The translations under genes and the position numbers were made by a program. The notes beneath the pieces are model-generated. The model saw only the letters and a list, made by a program, of their open reading frames with translations, was not told the DNA's origin and searched no databases. Source: Chromera velia (Eukaryota > Sar > Chromeraceae). Taken from it: a stretch of 26,331 bases of DNA. Location: NCBI GenBank assembly GCA_018398765.1, contig JAHBMJ010000818.1:5001-31331 (forward strand), given 5' to 3'. Shown in pieces: positions 17,463 through 26,331 of this stretch. Numbering within the stretch: the first letter of the stretch is position 1; each line of letters opens with the position of its first letter.

Positions 17463-19597
17463 AATGTTTGTTGAGTTCGCATGCGTTCTGTTTTCCATGC
17501 CATGGGCGTGAAAAGAGGTGTGTCTGATTTGACGGGGGAAGACAGCGATGGATTCAGTGTTTGCTTTACTAAGTCTTTGGCCCCCCAAAACAGACACCCA
17601 TGCACCGGCAGTTCTCGGTCGACCGCTCGTGGACGCCAAAAAGTGCCAGCCAGGCAAATAATCAGTGAAGGAGGGCAGGCCACTCATGTGCTTCATCGAT
17701 GCCAGATCACAGCTCGACGCATGTTGAACTGTGGCATCTGCCTTCCGTGATCTCATGGAAGAGTTCTGTCGCTCGTCTGTTCGTTGCGTTGATTTACATA
17801 TGTATTAATTGCGCTTCGATCTGGGTGGGGTTGGGGGGGTGAGGGTGCACGTAATTGACGGGGCTATGAGGCCGCAAATATCAAGATTAAGTAAGGAAAG
17901 AAAAAAGCGAGGGTGTACTTGGTGTCTGGAGGGCAAGGCAGTAAGATGCATAGCTCTGGCTGTGCATCCACTCCCCAAGTTTATTTGATGAACCACCGTT
18001 GCAGGGGTGCGGAGAGCGCATTCCCGGCATTCTCTTGTCATTCTTTTGTTTGATTCATCCTATTTCTGTTTCACACTCAGTCTGTCTGAGATCAACATGA
18101 GGTTGTGAGAGGACAGTTTATCCAGGGCTTTTACACTGACAGAAGAGTGTCGTCGGGGTCACACAAGGTAGGAGACACAAACAAGCGCGCTTGAACAAGC
18201 GAGAAAAAGGGAGAGGGGGGNGGGGGGGGGGGGGGAAGAAGGACAGGGGGAAACAGATGTGCCGGCAGCATAGCTGATGAGTGAGATTCTTCGTTGCATC
18301 CCCTCCCTCTCGTCATTTCGTATTTGCAGTGAAAAAAAAAAAACACAGTTGCCGATATAAATCAGCGAGGGACAGAAAAATGCGCCAATAAAAATTTTAC
18401 AAATCGCGGAAATGCCGCAAAGAAGAAAGAGGGCACCTTGAGATGCAAAGAGGCGGGGGGTCTTTTGTTTTCTTCACAACTCTTTTCCACTCTCGGCATC
18501 CTCTTTCTTCAATTCAGCCGCCCTCTTCATTCTAGTCTTCATTTCTTGTCCCCCCCCCCCCCCCCCCCNCCACTTCCGATTGCCGTCTGTTCTCTTTTCA
18601 GATCAACACTTCTCCTTTGTTTGTTTTGATTGGGTTTCATTCTCTCTGTGTGCCTGAGACGACTGCACCGGCATTGGTCCGGCAAGCCAGACATACGGTG
18701 AATTCACTGACTTCCTAGCTGACTTCCTTAAAGATAGCTAGGATTTTAGGCCAGGATTTTAGCGGATTTTATGGATTTTTAGGCTAGTTTTTAGCTAGGA
18801 TGTTAGCGAATTTTATAGGATTAAATTTAGCTAGGAATTTAATGAACTATTATATAGGCTAGGATTTTAATTTTTTTAAATTTGCTAAAATCCTGGTTAA
18901 TAGCATTGGTAGTAGCATACTAAGGATAGGATGAGATTAAGATGGCAACTACAAGTAGATTTGTAACTGTTATATAATTATCATCATCATCTGTCATCGC
19001 CATCGGCCCATAATAGGCATCTAGCGTTCGGTAAGTCACGACATGCAAGGCACTGACAGACTGTTAAAGATGGACCCTCACTTACCCTCACTGTATAATT
19101 TAAAGAATCATAGCAGCCCACATGATTAAGAAAACCTAATTAAATTTTTACCTCTACTCTTTTATGATATACTTATCATACGTACAATCATGTCTATCAA
19201 TAAATTGACTAGTAATCGATCTACCTAATGGTTTTAAAAACGAATTAAATTGAAAAAAAATAAAAAAAATCTAAATTAATTTAAGTATCGCTAGTTGTCA
19301 AGATCCTAGTCTATAGATCGAAAAGTAGATCGAATTAAATTCAAATTTTATAAATTTGTGTCAATATATATATATATACACAATCACACACACACAAAAA
19401 GAAATTACTCTAGGGAAATTGGTCCGTTTGCATGATTATTCATGATGAAAGTATACCTGTTTGCATGATTAAATGACAAACACTGTCCAACAGTGTATGT
19501 ATATATGTCCAACAGTGTATGTATGTATGTATATATATATATACATATATATATATACATACATATATATACATATAGACTCAAAGGATTTGGATGT
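17463..19597. other. Non-coding region, low complexity and AT-rich
   Basis: No convincing gene is seen. A poly-G run with one N (18221) and a poly-C run with one N (18569) are probable assembly gaps in homopolymers. 18700-18900 carries degenerate copies of TAGCTAGGATTTTAG. 18900-19340 is AT-rich. 19360-19580 holds TA, CA and GTAT microsatellites and two short direct repeats, TGTCCAACAGTGTATGTAT (about 19485 and 19508) and TTTGCATGATTA (19427 and 19460). Confidence 0.55.
18705..18900. repeat. Degenerate TAGGATTTTAG repeats
   Basis: The core AGCTAGGATTTTAG recurs in varied forms (for example near 18736, 18797, 18829 and 18859), with one inverted copy CTAAAATCCTGG near 18885. The pattern suggests an old short-period satellite eroded by mutation. 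Confidence 0.55.
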
Positions 19598-21040
19598 TCA
19601 AAAAAGAAACATTTTTTCCTTCAAGTGCAAGCAGGCTTCAAAAACGAGCTTTAGCCCATCACAACTGAGTAAGCTTGAGAGAAAACGAAACTCAGATTCT
19701 CTCGCTCCACTTCTTGATCCTCTTGGGGGAACCGCTGATCCCTGCCGACCCTCCCTCATCTCACCCAAGCCACAACAGCTCGATTCGAGGAACCTCGTCC
19801 ATGTGTGTACATAGTCCTCTGCAGTACGAAACTCTAAAGAGGGGGGCGAAGAGGAGGAGGAGGAAGAAGAAGAGGAGGAATGGGGAGACGACATCGGACT
19901 GTGTGTTTCCAGCAGAGACAAAAACTCAAATTCATTCTTGTTTTCTCTACTTTGCGACCTTCGATATTCGATCAAGCTTTCAACACCCTCCTCCAGGGCC
20001 TCTTCCCACTCTCGGGACCCCCCCTTCTCTCCCCCCTTCTCTTTTTCCTCCGCTTCCACCATTTCTACATCTTCGGAGCTTGAGTCGGAATCGCGTCTTC
20101 CCTCTCTTTCTGTAAGTCTCAGTCCACCCACCCCGGGCTTTTTTCTTCTTCTTCTTCTACGACCAGTACTACTACTACTGCTGCGGCCGGTTTCCTTTCG
20201 AACTTTCGAGGATGCCGCGGCAGCTGATGCCGTAGCCGCAGAGACGTGTCCGAACCCCGAATCTGCTTTTGAGTTCTTCGACGCTGCAACCCGGGATTGA
20301 CGACCACCACTCTTCTTCTCTTTCTTTCTCTTCTGCTTCTGTTCCTCACGATGAAGGGGGTCTCTGTCCTCAGAAGACGACAGGGATGAAGAGCTGCCAC
20401 CTAAGTACTCTCCAGGCTCTAGACGCCCCCCTTTACTTTCTTCGTCTCCCTCGTCCTCTCCTTCACTCCCTGCAGCAGTTACACGTCGCCGTTTTTGTAC
20501 CGGGCCCCGAGAAGACTGAACCGACGCACGACCCCCCCTTCCCCTCCCCCTCCTCCCCTCTCGGGACGCCCCTTCCCAACTGTCCCTCTTCACAGACGGC
20601 CATAGTGAACCTGCAAGACCTGAGCCGGAATTATCCGGAGAGACGGAATTGGGGCGGTGTGAGCCAAGTATAGCGGAGAGTGCCCTCTTTAACCGCTCCT
20701 CTTCCTCACCCCCCCTCCCTTTTTCCAGATCCCCCCCTTCGCTGTTTGTGTCCAGTCGTATTTCTCCGTCCCTCTCTTCTTGCCTTTTCTTCTCCTCATC
20801 TCTCTCGTTCTTTTGCTGTTCCCCCCTCGGAAGAAGAAGCACACGCGAATAGCTGCTGCTCTTCTCCGCCTCTAAACATCTTGCGGCTCTCTCCAGTCTG
20901 CTTGGAGAAGAACGGCAAAGGAAAGGAAGGGCCATGAGCAGTGATTTGCTTACCCTCAACTCGGAGGCAGCTAGCTTGTGTGAAGGGGGAGAAGGAAGGA
21001 AAGGGCTTGCCTGCCGCTGAGGCGGTGACGAAAGGCGCAT
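19598..21040 (-). CDS. Ser/Arg/Glu-rich uncharacterised protein
   Basis: A 480-codon open frame, by far the longest in the right half. The middle is low complexity: acidic and Arg-rich segments, Ser runs (about 10-12 Ser near residue 395), an Ala run, and basic clusters such as RRRRRRKKPG. Such composition is common in nuclear, disordered proteins; this is inference. The C-terminal part reads FRTAEDYVHTWTRFLESS and later LLSCDGLKLVFEACLHLKEK. The start is uncertain: ATG 21040 gives the longest frame, while ATG 20935 is a second choice. A donor-like CTTGG|GTGAGA at 19764 could end the exon at 19765, making the last 55 residues intronic. A donor-like GTAAGC near 20957 and an acceptor-like CAAGCAG at about 20901 also exist but do not preserve the frame. 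It may be a 3' exon of the gene described upstream on the same strand. Confidence 0.5.
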   Translation of the reverse strand: MRLSSPPQRQASPFLPSPPSHKLAASELRVSKSLLMALPFLCRSSPSRLERAARCLEAEKSSSYSRVLLLPRGEQQKNERDEEKKRQEERDGEIRLDTNSEGGDLEKGRGGEEEERLKRALSAILGSHRPNSVSPDNSGSGLAGSLWPSVKRDSWEGASREGRRGRGRGGRASVQSSRGPVQKRRRVTAAGSEGEDEGDEESKGGRLEPGEYLGGSSSSLSSSEDRDPLHREEQKQKRKKEKKSGGRQSRVAASKNSKADSGFGHVSAATASAAAASSKVRKETGRSSSSSTGRRRRRRKKPGVGGLRLTEREGRRDSDSSSEDVEMVEAEEKEKGGEKGGSREWEEALEEGVESLIEYRRSQSRENKNEFEFLSLLETHSPMSSPHSSSSSSSSSSSPPSLEFRTAEDYVHTWTRFLESSCCGLGEMREGRQGSAVPPRGSRSGARESEFRFLSSLLSCDGLKLVFEACLHLKEKMFLF

Positions 21041-21482
21041 GTAGAAGAGGACAGAAGGAAGAGAAGATTGACACAGTGAGACAAAGATGTTAAGAAATCG
21101 AATGACTTGAAGGAGCGATAAATGCAGGTCATGGCAGTTTCAACAATCGTTTGTGGAATACTCCACTCGTCACAGAGTCTTCTTCTTGCATGGCAAGATA
21201 GAAAATATTCGCCTTCTCAGCAGGCAAGCACAATGTCTCTCGGTGACCCCAGGCCTGTCACACTTGTTTCTTCTTGGCTTTCTTTGGAATACAAACACAA
21301 AAACGGCTTCCTCTCTTTGCGAGATTCGTCTGCCAACCCCTACATGTCATCTTCCGTCCTTTCACTGACTGGACTAGAGTCTCAAGAAGAAAGGCGGCAG
21401 TGCCAACGAACAAAAGTCCATCCAACCAACCAACCAACCAACCACGCATTTTGTTTAATTGACAACCTCCTCCCTGCCTGAC

Positions 21483-21590
21483 CTCTGGTCGACCAGTGCC
21501 GCCAGTGCCAAGATAGACCGGAGAGCAGCCACGTCCTCTCTTCGCACGCCCCCCCTATCCCCAGAAGAAGAAGGGAGACCGCTCAAGTTC
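21483..21590 (-). CDS. Candidate exon, unknown gene
   Basis: A long pyrimidine tract on the minus strand leads to an AG at 21591-21592. The exon reads NLSGLPSSSGDRGGV and then REDVAALRSILALAALVDQ, the latter an amphipathic helix-like stretch, followed by AGAG|GTCAGG at 21483. It is 108 nt, phase 2 in and phase 2 out, so it can be included or skipped without frame change. Its place in the neighbouring minus-strand gene is not proven. Confidence 0.35.
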
Positions 21591-21919
21591 CTCTCGACCA
21601 AAAGAAAAAAAGGGCAGAGAAGAAAAACACACAAAAGAGACTCGGTGGATAGAGATCTCCCTACAAAGCCCGAACCTGCAGATCTATTAATATAGGTAGC
21701 TGCATCGGAGTACGTTTTCTTTTCTTTTCTTTTTTGATGAACAGACAGACGGAAAGACAGAAAGAGATGCAGACAGATTCCCACCAAGGGAGTCACCGAT
21801 ATCCACCAACTCACTCCCAGAGCACACATGAGAGTAACTAGGAGCAACGGAAAGGAAGTGGGGGAGCGTCAAAAGCTGTCCCAAGTCACGTGGTGACATC
21901 GTTGCGTTCTCTGAAATAG

Positions 21920-21971
21920 ATGTCACCTCTTTTTTTTTCTCTCTCTCTGTACATATGTATATTCATATATA

Positions 21972-22004
<33 letters not shown>

Positions 22005-22070
22005 GCACGTTTATATTTCTATACGTGTGTATATTCATACATATACATGTGTGCGTGTGTATGGGGGGGG
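21920..22070. repeat. TG/TA microsatellite
   Basis: CT-rich sequence is followed by TGTGTG and TATATA runs with interspersed CATACATA, ending in a G run at about 22061. It is probably intronic or intergenic. Confidence 0.7.
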
Positions 22071-22143
22071 AGGGTGGGTATGGACATTCTGATGTTCACT
22101 GCCTGGCTCGGTGATTTCTGTTGCTCCCCCTCCTCCCTCATAC

Positions 22144-22233
22144 CTTCAACGGAAAAGAGACGGCGTCGCCAGTCTCGCCTGGCATCCCGATCAAAAATGG
22201 ACAGCAGGCGTCGGCACCCGCGAAGTACCCCAG
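22144..22233 (-). CDS. Candidate 30-codon exon, unknown gene
   Basis: The minus strand has a good donor, AAG|GTATGAGG (from 22143 downwards), and an AG at 22234-22235 with a poor pyrimidine tract. Between them phase 0 is open and reads LGYFAGADACCPFLIGMPGE and then TGDAVSFPLK. The plus strand of the same bases also reads protein-like (VASLAWHPDQKWTAGV), so strand assignment rests on the donor and on neighbouring minus-strand exons. Confidence 0.3.
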
Positions 22234-23204
22234 CTGCGCTCACTCACGCCCACACATTGGCCATCCATGCCTTCATACATTCATGCGTGCGTGCAACAGT
22301 GCAAATGGGTGCTCGGACAGACAGGCAGAAAGAGAGAAAACAAAAGAGAGAGAGAGCCTCTCACGTCAACGAATGAGAGAAACCTAACATCCGTATTTCT
22401 GTTCCTTTCTTTCGCGTTCTCACAGCTCCAAAAGGACAAGATTCAATAACCAAAAATGGCTGCAGCAGACTGAGTGGCGGCTTCTTTTTGTTTTTTCCCC
22501 ACTCATTCCAATCCAAATTATGTTTCGATGCGCGGCCTTGATGCAAATGAATTCCGCATCTCATTGACATTTCTGACAAGAGGCCGACACGCAAAATTGA
22601 CTGACGAGACGCGACAGACCGTCATCTCTCTCTCCCCCCTGCTCTAGCTCTTCGTTAGACAGGGCGACTTCAAAGGTGAGGGAGAGCCACGCACGCACGC
22701 AGTCAGGGTCTTTTTCCTGCACTCACAGTGACGCACGCGGGCGGCAGAAAATCATGAACGGTTGCTAGGTGAGAGAGACAGGCGACCGGGGGGAGGGGTC
22801 AGGACCGAGTGGCGTGACAGAAAGGGACGAGAAGACAACGAATGCAATACACTCACGAGGCGAAAAAAGGGACGGTTGAATGTTCATTTGCGGAACACAA
22901 AGAGAGGCACATTGACCAGATGTCCGGACGTGAGGATCCATGCAGACAGGCGGGCAGAAAAAAAAAAAAAAGACTGAATGACTTGTTTTTCTCTTTCGTC
23001 TTCTTCCTCTTTCCTTGGAGGGTGTCAACAAAAGAACGAAAATCCGAATAGACGATCACACAAATGACGCACAATCCAAAAAATGGACAAACTGTTTGTT
23101 TTCATTTTCGCCCTCTTCGTCTCTTCAAAATGACAGGCAGGTACACAGAATACATGTCTACCTTTTCGCTCTGTACTTCTTCTCAGATAGGAGCCATACA
23201 AACA

Positions 23205-23315
23205 ATGCAGATAGACAAACATGCAGACAGACTGATAGACATACGGACGGACGCACATACAGACAGACAGGAAGAAGAGTATTCATGGACAGATAGACAG
23301 ATAGACAGACGGACC
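23205..23315. repeat. CAGA/GATA tetranucleotide repeat
   Basis: Imperfect CAGA, CGGA and GATA units, for example ACAGACAGACAGG and ACAGATAGACAGATAGACAG. On the minus strand this is a TGTC/TATC pyrimidine-purine tract immediately downstream of a candidate exon, so probably intronic. Confidence 0.75.
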
Positions 23316-23440
23316 AATTGGACTTTCATCAGCGTCCCCCAAGCGGTCCTTCCAAGAAGTGTGCGACCACCGCCAACGAGCACCAGAGGCCCCTCCGAAG
23401 ACCCCCCCGTCCGTCGCAAATAGGATGTGCTCAACTCGAC
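23309..23440 (-). CDS. Candidate exon, frame unresolved
   Basis: The acceptor CCGTGCAG (AG at 23441-23442) is followed by a region open in two minus-strand frames. One reads VEHILFATDGGVFGGASGAR and requires phase 1; the other reads VELSTSYLRRTGG and requires phase 0. The preceding exon (to 23729) ends in phase 2 with its best donor, so neither joins cleanly; an extra small exon or a different donor (C|GTTTGT at about 23735) would be needed. The 3' boundary near the CAGA repeat is approximate. Confidence 0.3.
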
Positions 23441-23728
23441 CTGCACGGAAACGGACAAGCAGGACATCGCTCCCCTCCTACGCAGTTTGAAACAATCAAC
23501 ACGCCACAGCTAGACGGATGCATGGATGGACGGCACAGCAACGTACAAACCACAAAAAGGAGAGGCGACGCAAAGAAAAAAACAGAGAGGGGAAAGAAGA
23601 CCCGGCCCCGGTCGGATTTGCAGCAGCATCGGGGCAGTGGCGGGGGAGGTTCGCTTCGTCATTCGGGATACAGACGGAGCACAAAGAAAGCTATGCGGTG
23701 TATCCACATCCACAACCACCACCCTTAC

Positions 23729-23907
23729 CACAAACGGACCAGAGTTTCGTCATCTTGGTGGTCGTTCTCTCCTCCTCCATCCTTCTTTTCCTGTCCATGT
23801 CCATCGTCTTCATCATCACTCTCACTCTCCTTCTCGAAGCTTCTTGCAGCTTTTCTTCTTCCGGATCCCTTTCCCACTGGACGGAAGGGACCAGATGCAC
23901 ACCGAGC
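23729..23907 (-). CDS. Exon of multi-exon gene, acidic/basic segment
   Basis: Acceptor TCGCTGCAG, donor TTGTG|GTAAGG; 179 nt, phase 0 in, phase 2 out. It reads ARCASGPFRPVGKGSGRRKA, then ESESDDEDDGHGQEKK, and ends DDETLVRL. The highly acidic Ser/Asp/Glu stretch next to basic residues is typical of disordered nuclear or regulatory protein regions, which is inference only. It joins in phase with the upstream exon ending at 24188. Confidence 0.6.
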
Positions 23908-24187
23908 CTGCAGCGAGGACATGGGAATCTCGATAAGAGGTTCGGACACCCAGACATCTAGGAAAATGCACAGAGAGACAGAAGGAGACAGCGGTGTGAG
24001 CAGAAATCAGCAAGATCGAAGACTCTTTTCAGTCCAAAACATCAGCCACCTCACCAAACCCGTCTTTCTGCAACATTCTCATCAGATTTTAGGGTGCATA
24101 AGGGAATGAGTCTCTCTCGCCTAGAATGCCAAAAAGAGAGCAAAGATTCAGGCCTTTGCCTGTGAAACGTTTGAAAGAACAAACGAC

Positions 24188-24301
24188 CTGCGAGCAAAGA
24201 AGGGCTATCTCTAGGGTCTCTGCGTTCTCCGGCCGAGCGCGTGCGAACTCTATCGCCATCGCATCCTCCACCCTCGAGGTGACATCAGATTCCCCCCACC
24301 C
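24188..24301 (-). CDS. Exon of multi-exon gene
   Basis: 114 nt, phase 0 at both ends. The acceptor is an excellent pyrimidine tract ending TTTTCTTGCAG, and the donor is CGCAG|GTCGTT. It reads GWGESDVTSRVEDAMAIEFA, then RARPENAETLEIALLCSQ. No domain is recognised. Phase agreement on both sides supports it strongly. Confidence 0.65.
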
Positions 24302-24443
24302 CTGCAAGAAAAGGAAGGGAGGAAGGAAGGAATGAGAACGAGACGTACAGAGACAGCGTTGAGGAGAGGAGAAGGAGCGAGCGCAAATTGAAAAGATCAA
24401 CAGCCGTGCAAGTTGCCGTCTGATCGAAAAAAATCGAATCGAC

Positions 24444-24719
24444 CTTCTTCTTCGGGAAAGCAAGCCAAAGATTCATTCGGCTTCCATCCTGCAGACAGAC
24501 ATGCAGGCTTTCATCCGTAAGGCAAGGCAAGGCAAGGAGAGGCACTTCATTCAGCTTCTCCAGCGCCGCGTGCAGAAGACCCAGCTGACTGACCGTTTTT
24601 TCTCCTCTTTCCATTTTTTCTCTGTTTCTGTTTCTACCGGGCTTCATCGCCCCACCACCGCCCTTGTTTGAGGAGGCCTCAATTTCATAGAATATCTTCA
24701 GGGCCTCAGCGCTCGGGGA
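24444..24719 (-). CDS. Exon of multi-exon gene, with possible in-frame intron
   Basis: 276 nt, 92 codons, phase 0 at both ends. The acceptor is TGTCTGTCTGCAG and the donor is GAAG|GTCGAT. It starts SPSAEALKIFYEIEASSNKG, has a basic linker (KPGRNRNREKMERGEK), then LGLLHAALEKLNEVPLLAL and MNLWLAFPKKK. Inside it, 24489-24593 is bounded by GTCAGT and TGTCTGTCTGCAG and is exactly 105 nt, so it could be removed without changing frame. Its translation is protein-like, so retention seems at least as likely. The family is not recognised. Confidence 0.65.
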
Positions 24720-24955
24720 CTGCAGACAGACATATTTGCACAGAAAGAGACAAGTTAGTATGTCGTTTGTGAAATGTGTGCTTGGAGTCGGTTAGAAGTT
24801 TCCATCAGATCAAACAGGAACGCGAACAAGAGAATGTCTACAGCCACAAAGAAACTGTCATTTTTCTGTTCCCTTTTGTGCGCTGGATGCACAGACAAAA
24901 AGGGGAACGTGGACGACCTACAGACAAGAGAGATTGTAAAAACAATCCCACGCAC

Positions 24956-25001
24956 CTCCTGAGCGTCCAAGCAGAGAGCGAGGTAGTCTTCAAGCTCCTG
25001 C
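24956..25001 (-). CDS. Small exon of multi-exon gene
   Basis: 46 nt, acceptor CTTGTTACAG, donor GGAG|GTGCGT. Its first base G completes an Arg codon started by CG at the end of the upstream exon (25517), after which it reads QELEDYLALCLDAQE and ends in phase 0, matching the next exon. This split-codon agreement is the best single piece of evidence for the gene model. Confidence 0.65.
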
Positions 25002-25014
25002 CTGTAACAAGTAT

Positions 25015-25097
25015 GTCACCACACACACGCTCACACACACTCTCTCACGCACACATACACATACACGTATGCACACCCACATACACAGAGGGGGGGG
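25015..25097. repeat. CA microsatellite in an intron
   Basis: CACACACACGCTCACACACAC-type repeats lie between the minus-strand exons at 25517-25775 and 24956-25001, close to the acceptor of the latter. A G run follows at 25091-25098. Confidence 0.7.
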
Positions 25098-25516
25098 AAA
25101 TAGGGGCAAGCGCACAAGGAAATTGAAGGGGCAACGGAAAGAGAGAAAACGAATGTGCGAAAGAGACCCCAACACTGGCAGAGATGGAAAATGCACCGCA
25201 GAGTTGATCGGTCATTCATCAAAAATGTTTGGTCTCTCGACAACTGTGTTCATCTCATTCGATCTGACGATGAGAGCTCAGATATGCTGCCTTGATGTTC
25301 GCCCGACCGGCTCGCCATGAAGGTTCAATCAGACCTTCGCTGAGAAGCCAGTGTGCACATTGAGGCAGACAAACGAAAACATACTCTGACGCACTTTTGT
25401 AGTGCCTTCATGTGGATTTAGACATTGACATGATACTCTCCAATCCTGCCCATTCGATTCCATACAACCTCACAAACAACAAACGAATGTGTCGGGATGT
25501 GATGGGGCCTACATAC

Positions 25517-25775
25517 CGAATGTCAGACTCTTCCATATCCAGAGTGCCGTCCTTGGCCGTCAAGGTCCCCCCTCTCATCCAGCGCTGAACGTCGTCATCC
25601 CTTGATCCTGACACCCCTGACAACGTTACTCGCCCCTCGGAAACACCCCGGACTCTCATTTTTCGTACTGCCAAGCCGCCCTCTCGTCTTGTCGGACGTC
25701 CTCTCTCTTGTGCAGGCTTCCCCCTTTCTTCCATCTCCGTGTATTGCTGCAAGTGTCCTGCGATTGCTCTCAAAC
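25517..25775 (-). CDS. Exon of multi-exon gene
   Basis: 259 nt; acceptor GACCTGCAG, donor TTCG|GTATGT (near consensus); phase 1 in, phase 2 out. It reads LRAIAGHLQQYTEMEERGK, a basic stretch with RPTRREGGLAVRKMRVRG, then GTLDMEESDI. It is rich in Arg, Glu and Gly. The plus-strand frame over the same region (25602-26177) is mostly repeat translation. A second possible acceptor 18 bases inside (CGCAG|GACAC) cannot be excluded. Confidence 0.6.
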
Positions 25776-25844
25776 CTGCAGGTCTCAAACAGAAGAGAAG
25801 AGAAGAAGCAACTGGAGAAATCGGCAGTCGGACAGCCGCTGTAC

Positions 25845-25905
25845 GCCGCGCCCGACTGTCATCAGAGTTCTTTTTGCAAACTCCACGCACAGGAACAAGG
25901 GGGCT
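25845..25905 (-). CDS. Probable upstream exon of the same gene
   Basis: Acceptor TTTCTTTGTCAG follows a pyrimidine-rich minus-strand tract. It reads SPLVPVRGVCKKNSDDSRAR and then meets C|GTACAG, giving 61 nt and phase 1 out, as required by the next exon. Another donor, A|GTCGGG, 13 bases earlier would also fit the phase. The first coding exon is not seen; it probably lies beyond the window's right edge. Confidence 0.4.
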
Positions 25906-25978
25906 CTGACAAAGAAAGGGGGGGGGGCGGTGGGAGCAAGAAAAGAAAAGTAAAAGTAGGAGGAGGAAAGCAAAGTGA

Positions 25979-26279
25979 AACCTTTTCACACACACACACA
26001 CACAGGGAGAGGGAGGGAGGGAGGGAGAGAGAGAGAGAGAGACGAAAGGAAGGAAGGAAGGTCGGAAGGAAGGAAGGGAGGAAGGAAAGAAGAAAGCACG
26101 GTAAGAAAGAAAGAAATAAAGAAAGGAAGAAAGCAAAGAAAAAAACAAATAAAGAAAGGAAGAAAGAAAGAAATTAAGGGAGGTAGGGAGGAGGGAGGGA
26201 AGGATGGAAGGAAGGAAGAAAGAAAAAACGAACGAACGAAAGAGAGAGAGGGAGAGAGGGAGAGAGCGAGAGAGGGAGA

Positions 26280-26322
<43 letters not shown>

Positions 26323-26331
26323 GGGGGGGGG
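25979..26331. repeat. Purine-rich microsatellite ending in poly-G
   Basis: CA repeat, then GGGA, GA, GGAA and GAAA units, then a long GA run and a terminal G run of about 19-20 bases at the window end. On the minus strand it is a pyrimidine tract upstream of the 25905 exon. The terminal homopolymer resembles the other G/C runs in the window that contain an N, so the window may end at an assembly break. Confidence 0.8.

Noticed and set aside
19790-19850. FRTAEDYVHTWTRFLESS as an N-terminal helicase (Sen1-like) motif
   Set aside because: Only a loose resemblance, and no helicase motifs occur anywhere downstream on the minus strand.
25602-26177. Plus-strand 191-codon frame
   Set aside because: The second half is Lys/Arg/Glu translation of GGAA/GAAA repeats; the minus strand over its first part has a phase-consistent exon.

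Overview
The window looks like nuclear DNA of a microbial eukaryote. The evidence is interrupted coding regions with GT-AG introns whose phases agree across exon joins, long microsatellites, decayed retroelement sequence, long stretches without genes, and no bacterial operon layout. An alveolate or other protist alga, for example a chromerid, would fit, but nothing here fixes the species. No complete gene of known cellular function could be recognised.

Layout. 1-1353: no gene; it holds a perfect hairpin and a degenerate 33-bp tandem repeat. 1354-3613 (minus): three decayed coding segments of unknown family. 4243-7822 (plus): a decayed retroelement. It has a degenerate GIY-YIG-like nuclease domain, then a DK motif, then a reverse transcriptase with an A-motif Asp, QGSPCSP and YMDD, all in one order but broken by stops and frameshifts. 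The nuclease-before-RT order matches the permuted Chlamys/Naiad branch of Penelope-like elements. The minus-strand fragments and this element are arranged head to head. 7823-10985: gene-poor. 10986-13873: a fold-back element with arms of about 1 kb; the left arm is interrupted by about 800 bp, and the centre is a near-perfect palindrome whose axis is exactly the N at 12826. 13874-15821: no gene; a GTAACC motif cluster and microsatellites. 15822-17462 (plus): a probable three-exon gene of unknown function. 17463-19597: no gene; low-complexity and AT-rich sequence with two single-N G/C runs. 19598-25905 (minus): at least one multi-exon gene. Five consecutive exons (25775 to 23729) join with correct splice phases, several further exon candidates lie downstream, and a long Ser/Arg/Glu-rich frame lies at 19598-21040. 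25979-26331: a purine-rich microsatellite ending in a poly-G run.

How the parts relate: the left third is a graveyard of mobile elements, the middle is a fold-back element and repeats, and the right third is intron-rich host gene sequence whose introns are full of CT, CA, CAGA and GGAA repeats. I see no functional link between the host genes.
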